This document shows, one piece after another, positions 31,485 to 43,909 of a stretch of 64,000 nucleotides of DNA. Position numbers and translations under genes: made by a program. The stretch is taken from the NCBI GenBank assembly GCA_015178975.1, contig WHVD01000001.1:2728001-2792000 (forward strand), given 5' to 3'. How positions within the stretch are numbered: the first letter of the stretch is position 1; every line of letters starts with the position of its first letter. The notes beneath the pieces were generated by a model. That model was given only the letters and a program-made list of their open reading frames with translations, had not been told where the DNA came from and made no database searches. Origin of the DNA: Hysterangium stoloniferum. Taxonomy: Eukaryota; Basidiomycota; Agaricomycetes; Hysterangiales; Hysterangiaceae.

Positions 31485-32663
31485 TCAGACAGACGATAAT
31501 GGTCCAGGTTTGAGTGGGTAAGCTGTATGAAAGTCAGTAACGATTTCTGTAGCATTACCGAGTTCCGTGGCCAAAATCCATGAGGTTTCTTCATCAGTGC
31601 CCTCGTAACCCGCCCACTTGACCAAGTAAAGCAGTTTACAAGTGCGTCGACGCTTGTCAATTTTTGAATCTAAAATCTGCGAGATTTCAAACTCGGGTTC
31701 TCCATCAATGACGACAGGAGGAGGCGGAGATTGCACGCGATCCGGGATAGTGTTAGCAGTACAAGGTTCTAGCATAGAGACGTGAAATACCGGGTGTACC
31801 ACGCGCATGCTATCCAGAAGCCGTAGAGTCCAAGAAACTGAACCTACTTGTGCAATAATTTCAAAAGGACCTAAATATTTTTCAGCAAGCTTCTTTGACG
31901 GATGGGTAGTCCTAAAGAATTGAGCTTTGACATAAACACGGTCGCCAATCTTGAAGTTGGATGGCAGGATCCGGTGTTTGTCCGCTGAATGTTGGTATTG
32001 CTCTTGGGCGGACAATATTGCAGTCCGGAGTTCCTCGTGGAGCTCGTGGAGGTCCGTGGTGAACTCTTGAGTGCGAGCAGAGGTGATATTTCGTTCTGGA
32101 TGTACTGTAATATTTGGATTATATCCTTTATTTGCAAAGAACGGGGAAATGCCAGTAGTGGCCGAAGGTGCATTGTTGTAAGCAAACTCTGCAAGTGGTA
32201 ACAAGGATTTCCAATTGTCCTGTTGGTAGTTGCAATATACACGGAGGTATTGTTCCAATGTCTGGTTGACGCGTTCGGTTTGTCCGTCGCCTTCTGGGTG
32301 ATGTCTGGACGTGAAATGTAATGTCATGTCCAAGGATTTTCCGAGGGATCTAAAGAAGTGAGATACGAACTCTGATCCTCTATCGGAAGTCACGTGGGAC
32401 GGAACTCCGTGCTTGGAAAATACGTGGATAATGAAATGTTCCGCTAGCTGCACAGACGTAATTGTATCATAAGTAGGGATGAATATACCTTGTTTTGAGA
32501 ATCTGTCAACAACGACTAGAATGGCGGAAAAGCCTTCGGAATCTGGTAGGTGTTCAATGAAATCCATAGAGATAGAATTCCACGGATGTTCCGGACCGGG
32601 AGGTGTTTCAAAAGGCCGTATGGCTTGTGTCGCTGAGATTTCGAGCGGGGACAAGTAGTGCAA
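31485..32663 (-). pseudogene. Gypsy B integrase core and chromodomain (fossil)
   Basis: Integrase core with VVVDRFSKQ, VTSDRGSEFVSHFF, YHPEGDGQTERVNQTLEQYL-like region and FAYNNAPSATTGISPF, then a GPFEIIAQVG/VFHVSMLEP linker. At the C-terminus is a chromodomain (VKWAGYEGTDEETSW), which places the element in the chromovirus branch of Ty3/Gypsy. Confidence 0.9.
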
Positions 32664-35029
32664 GATTTACAATAGTGCTTAATGAATCCACGGAGTCCAG
32701 GCCAAGTATATTCTCTTCTTATTAATGATAGAATTTTGTTGTACCCGAAATGTCCTGAGAGTGGATGATCATGTTTGTATTGAAGGATCCTGAGGCGGAG
32801 GCCGTCGGAATCCGGTACATAGATGCGATCGTCAAGTCTAATGAAACCATGTTGATCAAGAGACCACCGAGGTTGATCGGGGCCCACGGGATTGTCTAGA
32901 TGAGCTTTAGTAATTGGGTCTAGGGGAATTGCCGATAGAATATCTTGATGTAACTTCTCAATATCCATAATGATAATTCCACGGACAATGGGATTGATGA
33001 GGAAAGTTGCGCGGACCGATGCAGTAAGTTGTTGATTCATGAAAATAGGTTTCAGGTTGTGCAGATTTACCGTTGCATAGTCATTGCTCCCCTCTTTAGG
33101 ATAGACGTCCCATCGTCTAGTTAAAGCGTCAGGTTTGCCGCTGAGACGGCCGGGTCGAAAACAGATAATCATGTTGAAGGCAGATAGATATTCAGACCAG
33201 TGGGCCTGCCGACGGGTCAAACGTTTTGTGGTAGAAAAGTATTCCAGGTTTTTGTGATCTGTTACAACGTCAATAGGAGCTCCTGAACCTTCCAAATAGT
33301 GTCGCCACGCTTTGAAAGCTGAAAAGATTGCCAGAAGTTCTTTATCATGAACGTCGTAGTTGAGCTCTGCTCCGGTAAAAGTCCGGGACAGAAAAGCCAC
33401 GGAGTGGACTTCTCCGTCAGAGTCCTGGATAGACAGAATGGCTCCAAGTGCATAATCCGAGGCGTCTGTTTCAACAATGAGTGGGAAGTCCGGTTTCCAA
33501 TGCGACAGAATAGGAGCTGTGGAAAAAGAATTTTTTAAAAGATTGAAAGCTTTTTGACACTTATTGTTAAAATTCCACGGAGTACCTTTACGCGTAAAAT
33601 GGGTAAGGGGTACCGTGATGTCGGAATATCCACGGATAAAATGTCTGTAAAAATTGGCAAAGCCGAGAAAGGATTGTATATCTTTAACTTTTCGGGGTTC
33701 AGGCCAATCTTTGATGACTTGCACTTTAGTTTCATCCATGCGGAGTCCATCAGGTCCCATCATGAAACCTAGGTATTCCACGGAGTCCGTGTCAAAAGTA
33801 CATTTTTTACCATTTGTGAATAAACCATGTTGTCTGAGTCTCCGGAGAACTTCATGGACTTGTTTGTCGTGTTCCGCAGGATTCTCGGAGTAGATAGGAA
33901 TGTCGTCCAAGTAAACAATGACGCATACATCGAGCATGTCGGAGAAAATGTCGTTGATAAAACGCTGAAAAACAGAAGGAGCATTGGTGAGACCAAAAGG
34001 GATCACCAACCACTGTCCTAGGGGTGGCTGGGCACCATCTTCAAGATCGATTTTTAAGTCGTATTCTCTGTGAGGCGGAAGCCGGTCAGCTTTTCGCTTG
34101 CTAAAAACATCCGCAAAGTCATGATATTTCTCCAGGACGCCTTCTAGGTCAGTGGCTTGCTCAGATTTGGATGCTGGGGTTGAAAAACGTCCAGTTGCTT
34201 CATCAATTTTTAAGTTGATAGTGAACGCCTGGGACCCATCCATTTTTGAAGCCCTAATAAAAGCTGCAGCATTAATCAGAGAAATGGACGGAGGTGCCGT
34301 GGGTTCCGGGGAAGCTGTAGGTGCCGTAGGGATCACAGGGGTTCTCGAGACTGCAGGTGCCAGGAAGGCCATGGGTGCTGTGGAGGCCGAGACAGGCGCA
34401 GTTTCCTCGGCTGCCACGGGGGTTCGGAATGTTATACTGTTAGCTATCCAGTCAATCAACGGATTGTAGCGGGTAAGCCAGTTATGTCCTAGAACCACCG
34501 AGCAACTTGAGTCTAACTGGGTCACATAGAAAGTGACCAATTGAGATGTTCCACAAGGGAAACTGATGGGTAAATTACAAGCTTGGGTAACAACCCAATT
34601 ACTTGTGCCATCGAAGAGGCGGAGACCGATGGGATTTATCGAATAAGTTGACAAAGAATTTTTTTGTGTGAATTTTGTATCTAAAAAACAATGAGTCGAG
34701 CCGGAATCTATGAGAGCTGAAAAAACGAAGTTCGGGATCATATTAGACATAAGTTTAACGAAAAATGAATCAGAATGTGAAAGAGCGGATGCGTTGAGGC
34801 AAGTAAACTCTTGAATGCGTGGAGAGGCAACGCAACCCCCAACCCGCGCAGAGTCCGCGGGGTTGCTTACTCTTTTTTCGAGTCGGCAGCCGGGTTGTCC
34901 TTTCATGGGGTTTCCGTGGAGGCCTTGGCTGTTCATCCCTTTGAAGAGTTTGCTTTTGCCAGCGGACATTCCGGGACTCGATGACCGGGTTTCCCGCAAA
35001 ATAGACAGAGGTTGTTGTCCATATGACAT
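32516..35029 (-). pseudogene. Gypsy B protease, reverse transcriptase, RNase H and integrase zinc finger (fossil)
   Basis: In order: aspartic protease (FSALIDSGSTHCFLDTKF), reverse transcriptase palm with VIVYLDDIPIYS, RNase H (VETDASDYALGAILS, VHDKELLAIFSAF, TDHKNLEYF), and integrase HHCC finger (HPLSGHFGYNK, CKSCTTCPRSK). It overlaps the integrase core region in another frame. Broken; layout typical of chromoviruses. Confidence 0.9.
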
Positions 35030-36153
35030 TGTCTTTCTTGTGGGGTTAATTTGCCATCGGGTCCGAGTTTGCCTGAGAGGTCAGGTTTGCCGGCTTGCTT
35101 GCCGGACTGTTGACCCTTGTTGTTGTCCTTATTGTCCTTATTGTCCTTGTTGTTGTTTGAAGACTTTTTGTCGTTCTTCTTGTCGGATTGAGTGGAGTTG
35201 CTGGTTGACGAGTTGTTGTTGTTTTTATTGGCCGTGGATTTGTTTACTTTATCCGCGGAGGTCTCGCGGGCAACTTCCGTGCGACGTTCCCAATAACGTG
35301 CGTCCGTGTTTTGAGCCTTGAGGCGCATACAGGACAGGGTTTTTGGCTTGCCATCTTCTCCTTTTGAGACTTCGTCTTTAAGGCGGGATGGCAGACCGGC
35401 GTAGAATTGGTGGTGGAGAGCGGGATCGCCCCACTGACAACGAGCTGCAAGATTATTGAATTGGACGATGTAGTCCGTGATGCACTGTGTGTCCTTCATA
35501 CAAAGATTTGTGAGACTATTCTTGGCTTCTCCTGTCGGGTCATACGGGCCAAAGTTGGTTTCAAGCTCCTCAACAAAAGCTTCCCAATTTTCAAGCCAAA
35601 GCGGCTCTTCCTCGGTAATCCCACTAAAAGCTGGTTTGAACCATTTCAACATGGATCCCGACAAATATGAAAGTGCGTAGTTGACTTTTCAGGAGTCCAT
35701 GGAGAATGCAGCGGCACGATCGTGGAAATTGAAGCGACATTGCATGAGGAAAGTGGAGAGTTTGTTTGGGTTGGAACCCGTGAAGGGTTCCGGAGCATTG
35801 ACTTTTGACCGTGGAGGTTCTTGTTCCTTTCTTTTTCATTCTTCTAGCAGGTGCGTCATAAATTTATCTATAGTACCTGCTAAAAACTCAGAAGTAGGAT
35901 CCCTCGTATGCGGTCGTTCGAGAGGCGGAGGATTTTCGAGAGGGTTTTCGACACCTTTGCCCTTGTCGGGGGCCACGGATTCTTCCTCGTGCTCGAGTTC
36001 ATCCTGGTGTTCCGGGATTTCTTCGATACTGGCTTCTTCCATGGGTTCCGACTGGTTCGCAAGCGTCTGACTGGTATACAGAGTTAACGGGGAATGAAGA
36101 GTTGACGGTCCAGGTAATGATGACTGTGCGCGTGTACTTCTTCTTAGTGGCAT
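34933..36153 (-). pseudogene. Gypsy B gag (fossil)
   Basis: Gag core over 34933-35664 (LKWFKPAFSG, WLENWEAFVEELETNFGP, RCQWGDPALHHQFYAGLP), then an Asn/Lys-rich linker and one CCHC zinc knuckle (CLFCGKPGHRVPEC) at the C-terminus. The N-terminal region lies to about 36153. Broken. Confidence 0.8.
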
Positions 36154-36189
36154 AATGAAAACAATCTGCGAGTATTAGTCAGAAAATAC

Positions 36190-37003
36190 TGTTCGGATAC
36201 ACACACAGGCCAGGTTTCCGGAGAAACCCGCGGGATATCCGGTAGGACTTGGCTTCAGCTTATAGGCTGCGCCCTCACTAGATCGTGTTGTCCAATTTCA
36301 GACAGGCGGACGGGAGTCCCGGGGAGTCCGGGCGGGGGTTCCTGGGTCGTGAGTCGTAGGTCGTGAGTTGTGAGTTGTGAGTCGAGATGGTCGAGAGAGT
36401 TTAGATGCGTCGGAGCCTGTGCGACGAGTGTGAGTGGTCTGATAAGAGTAGGGTTTAGAGAGGAAAATGTATTAGATTACTGGGGGGAATCTAAGCTAAT
36501 TTTCTGACTGGATTGTATGTACAACATCTGCCAGTTTATATAGACCATGGAATGCATGACATACCAAATCCAGTAATAATGAGACGAAACGAGCAAAACA
36601 TAAAACGGGAATAGTAAACACCAAATTGGTGTTAGGAACGGGACGGAACGGAGCGGAGTCAGAATCGTGACAAAGCATAACCCATAACGGGAAACGGAGC
36701 GGGAGCGGAGTCCTAAATCGTGACAGGTCATTTGACTAAAACGGGAACGGGGCTCGATTAGAGTGGTGACGGGATTCTAAGCGGGGACCGGTGACTGATG
36801 CGTGGGATGAAGATGGACATAGACAGAGACGGGGTCCGGGGGAAGTCCGGTGACTGATATGTGTCTTAATGAGGTCGAACGTAACGAGTCTTGACGTGAC
36901 GGAGTCCGGGCGGGAAATCCTATAAACAGACGATTGCTGCTTGTAGCGCGTGGGGGCGTACGAGTTAGTGCCCGGAGTCCGGCGGGATTGTCCGGTCGTA
37001 ACA
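36190..37003 (-). repeat. Gypsy B 5' LTR (right)
   Basis: 814 bp, paired with 29290-30108 and followed by target duplication AAGCT (37004-37008). Would carry the element's promoter. Confidence 0.9.
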
Positions 37004-37008
37004 AAGCT

Positions 37009-38380
37009 GGCCATAATGAGTGCACATGATGAAATCCTGGCGGCGAGGGTCAAGCAGACACGACAGACAAACCGCCATAGGAGGGCTGCCAAGTTTAGCA
37101 TCAATGACCTTGTTTATCTGTCCACGAAAAACTTACGTTTGCCAAAGCATCGGGCATGCAAATTGCTGCCGAAATACATTGGCCCTTTTAGGATCACCCA
37201 TGTATTGGAGCCAGGTGCAACCTATGAGCTGGACCTGTCAGTGGAGCTAAAGAAGCAGGGAATTAACCCTTCCTTTCATGTGTCTTTACTTTGTATCCAT
37301 ATCCCGAATGACGACCAGCTCTTCCCAGGTAGGCAGCTCAGACAAATCCCTGGCTTTGGCAGTCAGCAATGAGAGTGGGCAGTAGAAAGAATTTTGGCTC
37401 ACTCGGGAAAAGGCATTGATGCCTTGTTTGAGGTGTTGTGGAACACAGGTGAGACGACGTGGTTACCATACAAGGAGATTCAACACATGCAGCCATTGCA
37501 GGCATACACGGAGGCCTTGGGCGTTTCGAGTGTCCATTTGTTGCCACGAGGCCGAGGTCAGTCCACCGATCTCATCAAGGTCACCAAAATGTCTGTGATG
37601 CCAGGGTGTGGTCGACATCGATCTTTTACGTCTAGTGCTCAAGAGGGATCTGCTATTTATGTGGGATCAGTACGTCCAAGCACCGAGCAGGCCTTATCCA
37701 CCATGGAGGCACCGGGTCTACCCACACAGGTGTCTATGGACATTTTGACAGCGACGATTGCCGCTGTCCGCGACAGCGCGCTTAGGGGGGTACAGGTTGC
37801 TTGGGATTTGCACATGGGGCACCTAGAGACAATGCATCATCAGATCCTCAAAGCACAGCAACATATCGACAGGCCACAAACTGTCCCTATGGTTAAGCCT
37901 CGCACCAGGGAACGGTGCTGGGCCTGGCGAGAGCAACGCCAAATGCCACTGGTGCCGACTGTGTTGGGGCGCTCTTACGCAGCTTGGTCCAGCGACAGGA
38001 AGCACTCAAAGCATGCTGTTGGCATGTTGTTGGGAGCCTATGGGAGCTGTCTGGGTGTGGATACAGCCTTTCCACTATCTCTTCTGCAACGCCTCGATGA
38101 TGGGTCCCACCAGGGCATACGTTGCCAGCCCGCTAAGTCAGCAGTGAACGGCATAGACAGATGCAGGCCAGAATTGGAAGCACCCACCACACATGAGGAC
38201 GCAGCTGTGGCACAAGGGAGCGGGGTGCATGCTGAGGGGATGGAGGTCGATGTGTGGGGAGAGGGAGGGTACTGGAGCAATGATCTCGATGAGCTGGAGC
38301 AGGGGGTGTTGGAATTACACAGTTGACCCGTCTGCGATACGGTGCACACTGCCGTGCAGTGTGGGAGGGCGAGTGTAACG
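37009..38380 (+). pseudogene. Gypsy A integrase C-terminus and tail (fossil)
   Basis: Continues element A right of the nested Gypsy B: integrase C-terminal domain (LPKYIGPFRITHVLEPG, NPSFHVSLL), then a chromo-like segment (FEVLWNTGETTWLPYKEI) near 37430-37490. A poorly conserved tail runs to about 38326. Broken; the 3' LTR is not identified. Confidence 0.65.
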
Positions 38381-38599
38381 GGAGCAGACATGGTGGTGGA
38401 CAATGAATCGGGCCGGTAACTGCCCTAGTCTTAGATGGTAAGGAGTAAAGAGAAGACACTGGAATTTTTCAATCATTAGAGGGTTTCAGACTTATAAGAA
38501 GTTGTCAGGGGACGTAGCGCATAAATAGGTGAACCCCCCATTAGTTAGAGGAGTCTTTTTCAAATTGGAGCCTAGTCCTACTCTGTGCGTTCCACTTTG

Positions 38600-39250
38600 T
38601 AAGAGCTCAACTGAAGGATTACGCTATCTATAAAGCCGAACCTTACACGGATGAGGCACTCAATTATTCCTGAGCGCTCTTTACATCTTCCCAGTCGTTC
38701 ATCTCATTCCATTGGGTGGCCTTATTTCCCCATACAAATGCATAGCCGACCAATTTCAGTGATTGCCACTACAATGAAACTCATCGCTCATTGGACTGCT
38801 GAACTGATTGATATAAGATTAAATAATCAAAGGTTTGTACCAAAAGTGCCTCGAACAATGCTAACCAACAACAAACACAATGACACGTCCCGGCAACTTA
38901 GCATTTGATCAGGAAGCAGTGTTTCAGGAAAGCCTTTGTATGGGGAAGTACGGCCACCTCATTCTGAACGTCTGAGCTCATATAGAGTTGAACCGTTCTC
39001 AACAGATACTACTCTATATTGTGAGACTGTGATGTTTATTGTGTCATGGTAAATCGAGACGCATCACTCCTATCCTACGTTCTTACTATCATGTATACAC
39101 ATATATTACGAATCATCTTTATGTTTGAGTTCATTCTGGGTATTTTTTAACTCGCTCTTCCCACTTGGGAGGTTTGAATGTACCCTCTGACTGCTTCGAA
39201 GAGTGGGTGGGAACGGAGCAAGACGAAACGCGTCCGTAACTTAATCTTTG
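38600..39250. other. Non-coding, repeat shared with 12730-13030
   Basis: No gene. Diverged second copy of the 12.7 kb repeat, with about 250 bp more in the middle. It sits between the end of Gypsy A and the inverted copy of the B segment. Confidence 0.5.
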
Positions 39251-40990
39251 TGCTATGAGGAGGCAGGTTCAGAGCTTGGATTATGGAAAACTTGGAAAAG
39301 TACATTGTCTTGTGCATTACTGTAGCCTAAGAACGCAGCAATGCTAGGGTCCCTGAACATGAATGTGATTGGACTATTTGGACTATTTAATCTGATGTGG
39401 TGCATTCTTACCACACGTCTTGATAGGAAATAAGGTAGCCTGGGAACTATATCAAAAGTGTGATATGTTGCAAACAGATTCTGAAATTCAAACCAGCAAA
39501 ACAGAACTCGTACCTCTTTGTGTCTCAAATCCCAAGTGGGTCTCTCGCCTCGTACACTTTGACCAACACCGGCTTGCCGTCACTTTCAGTCTTCACTTCA
39601 CAAGGTTTAACACTCCACCGCAAGGTGACCTGATTATTTCCCGTCTTTTCATAATAATAATCATTGTGGTTCGCGACCGATAAGGTGTGTAACAGTTGCA
39701 AGTTCTTCAGTCGATCAAATACAGTCTCATTACGATAAGCTCACAGGCATGATCTTTGAGATGACAGAACGGGCGTACATATTGTTTCTGCCTCCGCCCA
39801 TGACGGACAACAACGAATCAAGTACCGTGACGGGCTAAGGGGGATTAGCCATTGATCGTCTTTCTGCAGTTAGAAATAACGCTGCATCCACCTTCTTCCT
39901 CTTTATCGCATGTAGTCCCACATAATATTAAATAATATATTGTAGTTACATAGGCTGTGTTGGCTTTACTTACCCTCCCTGTGGACATCCCAAATTCTCC
40001 CTCGCCTGGATAATGTAATTCATCAACACCATCATAGAATCATTACACTGTGTTGAATCTTTGGAAAGAGCTCCGTATGCAAAATTTCATGGACTCTGAG
40101 GGTAACATATCTGTTGGGCACCGCTGCTACTCAAAGAAACCCTCGTACCCCATATCATTCTAGACATTTATTACCAATCTTGACAGTTAGTTGCAGGTTA
40201 GAAAATAATATCCCATCGATCCTTCTCTGATCCGAATCCTGCATGTTGCAGTGGTGCTTTATCATGAGATGTTCATTATTATGTTCACACCAAACATATA
40301 TGTATTGCGCGTATGCGCGTATGCGTGCAGTTACTCACTATACAACGTACATCCCACATCCTCCATCATAGCTCTCTATTCCACGGAGGGGTCAGGCCCA
40401 CTATCACTTGCCGGCGCAACTTTCGACTGCACCGAAGGATTATTGCTGCCTGTAATGACAAAAGAAAGACGGGCGAACGACGGTGTCTAATATCATCAAT
40501 GACACACCCGGAACTTCTACATGTCCAATCAACCACAACAACCGCCTTCCCGGTAGCAAATAATGCCTTCTGACAATGACCGGTAGGGAATGGCTTCGAA
40601 CGGGGCGGCATGGGAGATTGGGCGGGAGGGGATTTTGTACGGGAGAGCCAGGAGTTAAGCCAGGAAATGCAAGGCGCGAGGAGCTGTTGGGTGCAGGTAC
40701 AGGCCTGGGTGAGAAAGAATAGGGGATAGTATATGTGGAAGGCTGGAATATTGACTGGAGGGTGGATGCCATGTCGCCACTGTTTCCCAGATTCCTGAGT
40801 CCTGTCGGTCCTTCAGAAAGACAGGCTCGAATCCATGTAACCCCTGTCTCGCACCACGGACACGAATACTCTGCCGGAGGTTTACCCATCATGTCCCCTA
40901 CGCACACACGCAGCTTCCCCCACGCATACAACACCTCTCTAAAGCCGGGGTCGGATACCCACGCTCAAATCATCATGCTCATCCACAAGC
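39250..40990 (-). repeat. Inverted partial copy of segment B and the kinase-like gene start
   Basis: Reverse complement of parts of the duplicated loci. 40990-39990 matches about 43910-45130 (with an internal deletion), 39990-39830 matches 45140-45297, and 39860-39250 matches the kinase-like gene at about 53620-54180. Read on the minus strand the order is segment-B end then the kinase-like gene, so the source array had these units in tandem. It meets B1 head-to-head at about 40990. Confidence 0.7.
39253..39720 (-). pseudogene. Kinase-like gene fragment, copy 2 (inverted)
   Basis: Carries RHKEVRVLF, HTFDIVP and ITFMFRDPSIAAFLGYSNAQDNVLFQVF, matching copies 1, 3 and 4. Here the segment that could be a 34-bp intron in the other copies is 33 bp and reads through in frame, which suggests it is coding in origin and that copies 1 and 4 carry a frameshift. 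It ends abruptly after FHNPSSEP. Confidence 0.5.
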
Positions 40991-41002
40991 TAGCACGCAA
41001 TC

Positions 41003-42470
41003 ACATTTATGTCCAGGGACGCCAGCATTGCTGAGTTCTTGGGCCACAGTAACGCACAAGACAATGTACTATTCCAAGTTTTCCGTAACCCGGGCCCTGA
41101 ACCTGAGGACGCATGCAATTGGCTCGAACGCACTAGATTATCCGGTCCGAGAGAAACCATTTTGGGACTATGGGACATGGTGAATGAAATTACTCCCGAT
41201 ATTTACAAGCTAACACGATGTTTTAGAGGGATTCTTACAATGTGACGTACTTGGATACCTTCCCTTCCGCAAATGCTGATGTGACCATGTGATATTAGGA
41301 ATTAGTTGATTTCTGTTTAAACCACGAAATTTTTATTTACCGGCTTGTTCGTTAATTCGACTGGCATCACATATCAATGATAACTTTCTCTATTCAGTTT
41401 TTAATCCCCGGCGATTCAATTGTCACTGTCACAGACTGTCCTGCTAATCACCGTCATCTGAAGCTTGTGTACACCGGAACACTGGGCTCTGTCCCAGTGT
41501 ACTATGAGAGATGGCCTCCCGGTATTTATACCGGTCACTCTAGGATCAATCCATTATCACCCGACACCATCGTAGACTTATTCATGTCCGCGGTGTATTC
41601 ATGGTGTCTCAGCACTGGATGAACAACTTCGAAGCTCGCACACCATTCATCAATTGGCCAATCAACTACTGGACCTCGGCTTTCTGGAACCAATCACGGG
41701 CTCTATCGAGGATGGCGATCTGGGGTCCATCGCTTTGTGGGACGTGGGCTATCGGGATAGAATTACAGGTCATTTTGTAATGTGTGGGAATCTACATGAG
41801 TGGTTCTCTGAAACCCTCGGTATAGAACCGTTAGTCGAGGTTCATGTTGACCTCAACGAGCGAGAGTCTAGATATTTAGACGAGGGTGCGAGTGTAACAA
41901 TACGAGGCGGAAAACCAATGAGAAGGTATTTTTCGAGCTAGCACACTGACCCGATCGTTGCTCAGTTTTCTGCCGCGTAGATATACCTATGATATTGGCG
42001 AAGGCAGCATCGACGATTTCTGCCGGCCCAGTGTCAATATCGCAGACTTAGGCCCGTATTACGCACCACTTTACATAGAAGAAAATGGGATCAAGGGTGT
42101 CATTCCACACGAGTTGATTATCAGTAAGCACAGAAGTCTTTTGGGAATGATATTGACCACTTTGTGACAACAGTAAACCAATTTAGCGCAACAGTAGTTG
42201 TGGAAATGCCTCAGAATTTGTTTGCTTCACTTCCCCCTTCATCCATGTCAGAGCCTGACAGAGTAATTTAGTCACTCCGGAGATGTGGAACCGCGTACCA
42301 TGTTCCTGTTTGAACCTACTTCTCCACGTTATATTTCTGGCCCCTCGGGGGGCCCTGTCCTAGATGTGCAGTTGCGCGCTTCTTATGATGCGGAGCCCAG
42401 TTGGATAAATGACCCTGTGTGGCCGGACACGGGATTTGAGCCAGACCCGTAAGCGTCGATGTTGTCCTTA
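41003..42470 (+). pseudogene. Kinase-like gene, copy 3 (3' part)
   Basis: Starts inside the gene (DASIAEFLGHSNAQDNVLFQVF at 41009) at the inversion junction, so the 5' half is absent. Later exon-like stretches: 41377-41622 (GDSIVTVTDCPANHRHLKLVY), 41654-41941 (VGYRDRITGHFVMCGNLHEWF), 41958-42167 (APLYIEENG) and about 42265-42450 (RYISGPSGGPVLDVQLRAS). Likely splice sites lie between them (for example ttctctattcag before 41397). Without its start it cannot be a complete gene. Function of the C-terminal region unknown. Confidence 0.45.
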
Positions 42471-43578
42471 TTACATAGTATTGACGTCTCGAATCAGGTG
42501 GAAATGTTATTTTCAGCTACCTAGGTGCATATGGGAGGAGGATTAAACTCGGACACGATCAAACCTAGCGAACATTTCCCGTCACGTCTGGCTATATCAT
42601 TCTGAGATATAAAAGCTTTTTATTTACTGGAGCTCTGTACCTCTGCCCATGATTCAATTGTGAATAGAAGATGTAAGAATACGTGAATGTTAATTTTCAA
42701 AAATAATTACAAAAAGTGTGACATCGCGTAACATGTGCTGGAGTCATGCGTCTTGCGCTCATTCTTCCTCCCAGACTTTCTCGCATTCCCGGTCCTCGTC
42801 TTTCAGAATCTTTTCAGAGAGAAAAAACACCACAATTCTTTGACAAAGAAGTATGTCCTCCGTTCTTCCAATGGAAATGAGATTTCACTTATTATGCTTA
42901 CACCCCAAGCACGCGATCTAATAGGATCTACTTGAGGCATCGACGTGTGCCTCTCGTGCTTGGATAGAGTGTGTGTGGGGGGCGATGTGACGCGGATGCA
43001 TGTGCAGCTGCATTGTGGGATGCTTGGGTATCCGTGTATGTGAAGAGCATGCTGGAACCGAACCCGAAACGAGTGAGTAGGGTGTTTTTGTTTCTTCTGT
43101 GAGCAGCTGAGTATGAGCTGGGAAGTTTTGATGATTGCGTTGGTGGCGTTGGTGATAGAACAGTAGCGAACCGCCGCTTAGGAACCTTGCTACTGTCGAG
43201 GACACGGAGAAGGACAATTATGAGTATTTGCCGACAGTGAGATATTGGGCTTGTCATGGACACGGAACGAGGTCATTTCTTGACGAGTCGAATCATCCTG
43301 AGGTCCGTAATACTCGTGTAATTTTTTCGAGCCTGTCTCCCCTGCAAGACTTACGGGACTCCGCAATCTCGGAAACAGCTGCTACATGGCATCGACATCG
43401 ATATTCACACTCCCAGCCTTCCGCACATACCATCCCTGATCCTTTCTCACCCGCCCCTGTTCCTACACCGAAGAGCCCCCCATATCCGAGTTTCGATTTT
43501 CAAATGCGCACAATAGCGGACTGAATCCGCTCAGGCTGGTTATCACACCTTCGCAGCCATTTCCCGTCTCACACGCCG

Positions 43579-43872
43579 GTGTCCCTACCCTCGCCCAAGT
43601 GCTGGCAAGACCGTGGAACCAATGCCATCGACGGTGATCCTCCTGTCCATCCTCGACGCCATTGCCCCATCAAACCCACCATGTTCAATTCCCTCATCGG
43701 AAGAGTCCACGAAGAATTCTCGATGACGAAACTGCAAGACGCGCAAGAGTTCTCCGCATATATATTCTTAACGTCCTGCGTCAACACGCTAAACACACGT
43801 CCCGGAGCTGGAGCCTACTGTCATCTTCTGCTTTGGGGTGGAGGAAGAGTCACGGTGTATGTAGTGCAATGA
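43579..43872 (+). CDS. Unrecognised exon conserved in both B copies
   Basis: A 60-70 residue segment around FNSLIGRVHEEFSMTK and GAYCHLLL is conserved with the B2 copy (56432-56632). The two differ by amino-acid changes but keep frame here, suggesting a coding exon. Flanking sequence differs. No family recognised. Confidence 0.35.
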   Translation: MSLPSPKCWQDRGTNAIDGDPPVHPRRHCPIKPTMFNSLIGRVHEEFSMTKLQDAQEFSAYIFLTSCVNTLNTRPGAGAYCHLLLWGGGRVTVYVVQ

Positions 43873-43909
43873 GGTTTGCGCTATCGTGTGGATGAGCATG
43901 GTGATGATG

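Larger units (their letters stand above)
29290..37003 (-). mobile_element. Gypsy B, chromovirus with two LTRs (fossil)
   Basis: 7.7 kb element inserted in element A with a 5-bp target duplication AAGCT (29285-29289 and 37004-37008). LTRs are at 29290-30108 and 36190-37003, TGTT...AACA, differing by a few percent by eye with several transitions, so the insertion is fairly recent but not new. Minus-strand order: gag, protease, reverse transcriptase, RNase H, integrase, chromodomain. A purine-rich tract lies next to the 3' LTR. It looks nearly whole in layout but its coding region carries a few breaks. It also carries a gene on the opposite strand (30319-31238). Confidence 0.9.
23806..38380 (+). 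mobile_element. Gypsy element A (fossil, 5'-truncated, nested insertions)
   Basis: Ty3/Gypsy element on the plus strand with gag zinc-knuckle region, protease, reverse transcriptase, RNase H, integrase and a C-terminal chromo-like region in family order. No LTR is visible at the left, where it abuts the kinase-like gene; the right end is uncertain (38330-38600). It is split by a solo LTR (28013-28732) and by Gypsy B (29290-37003). It is broken by many changes and looks the oldest of the LTR elements here. Confidence 0.75.
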
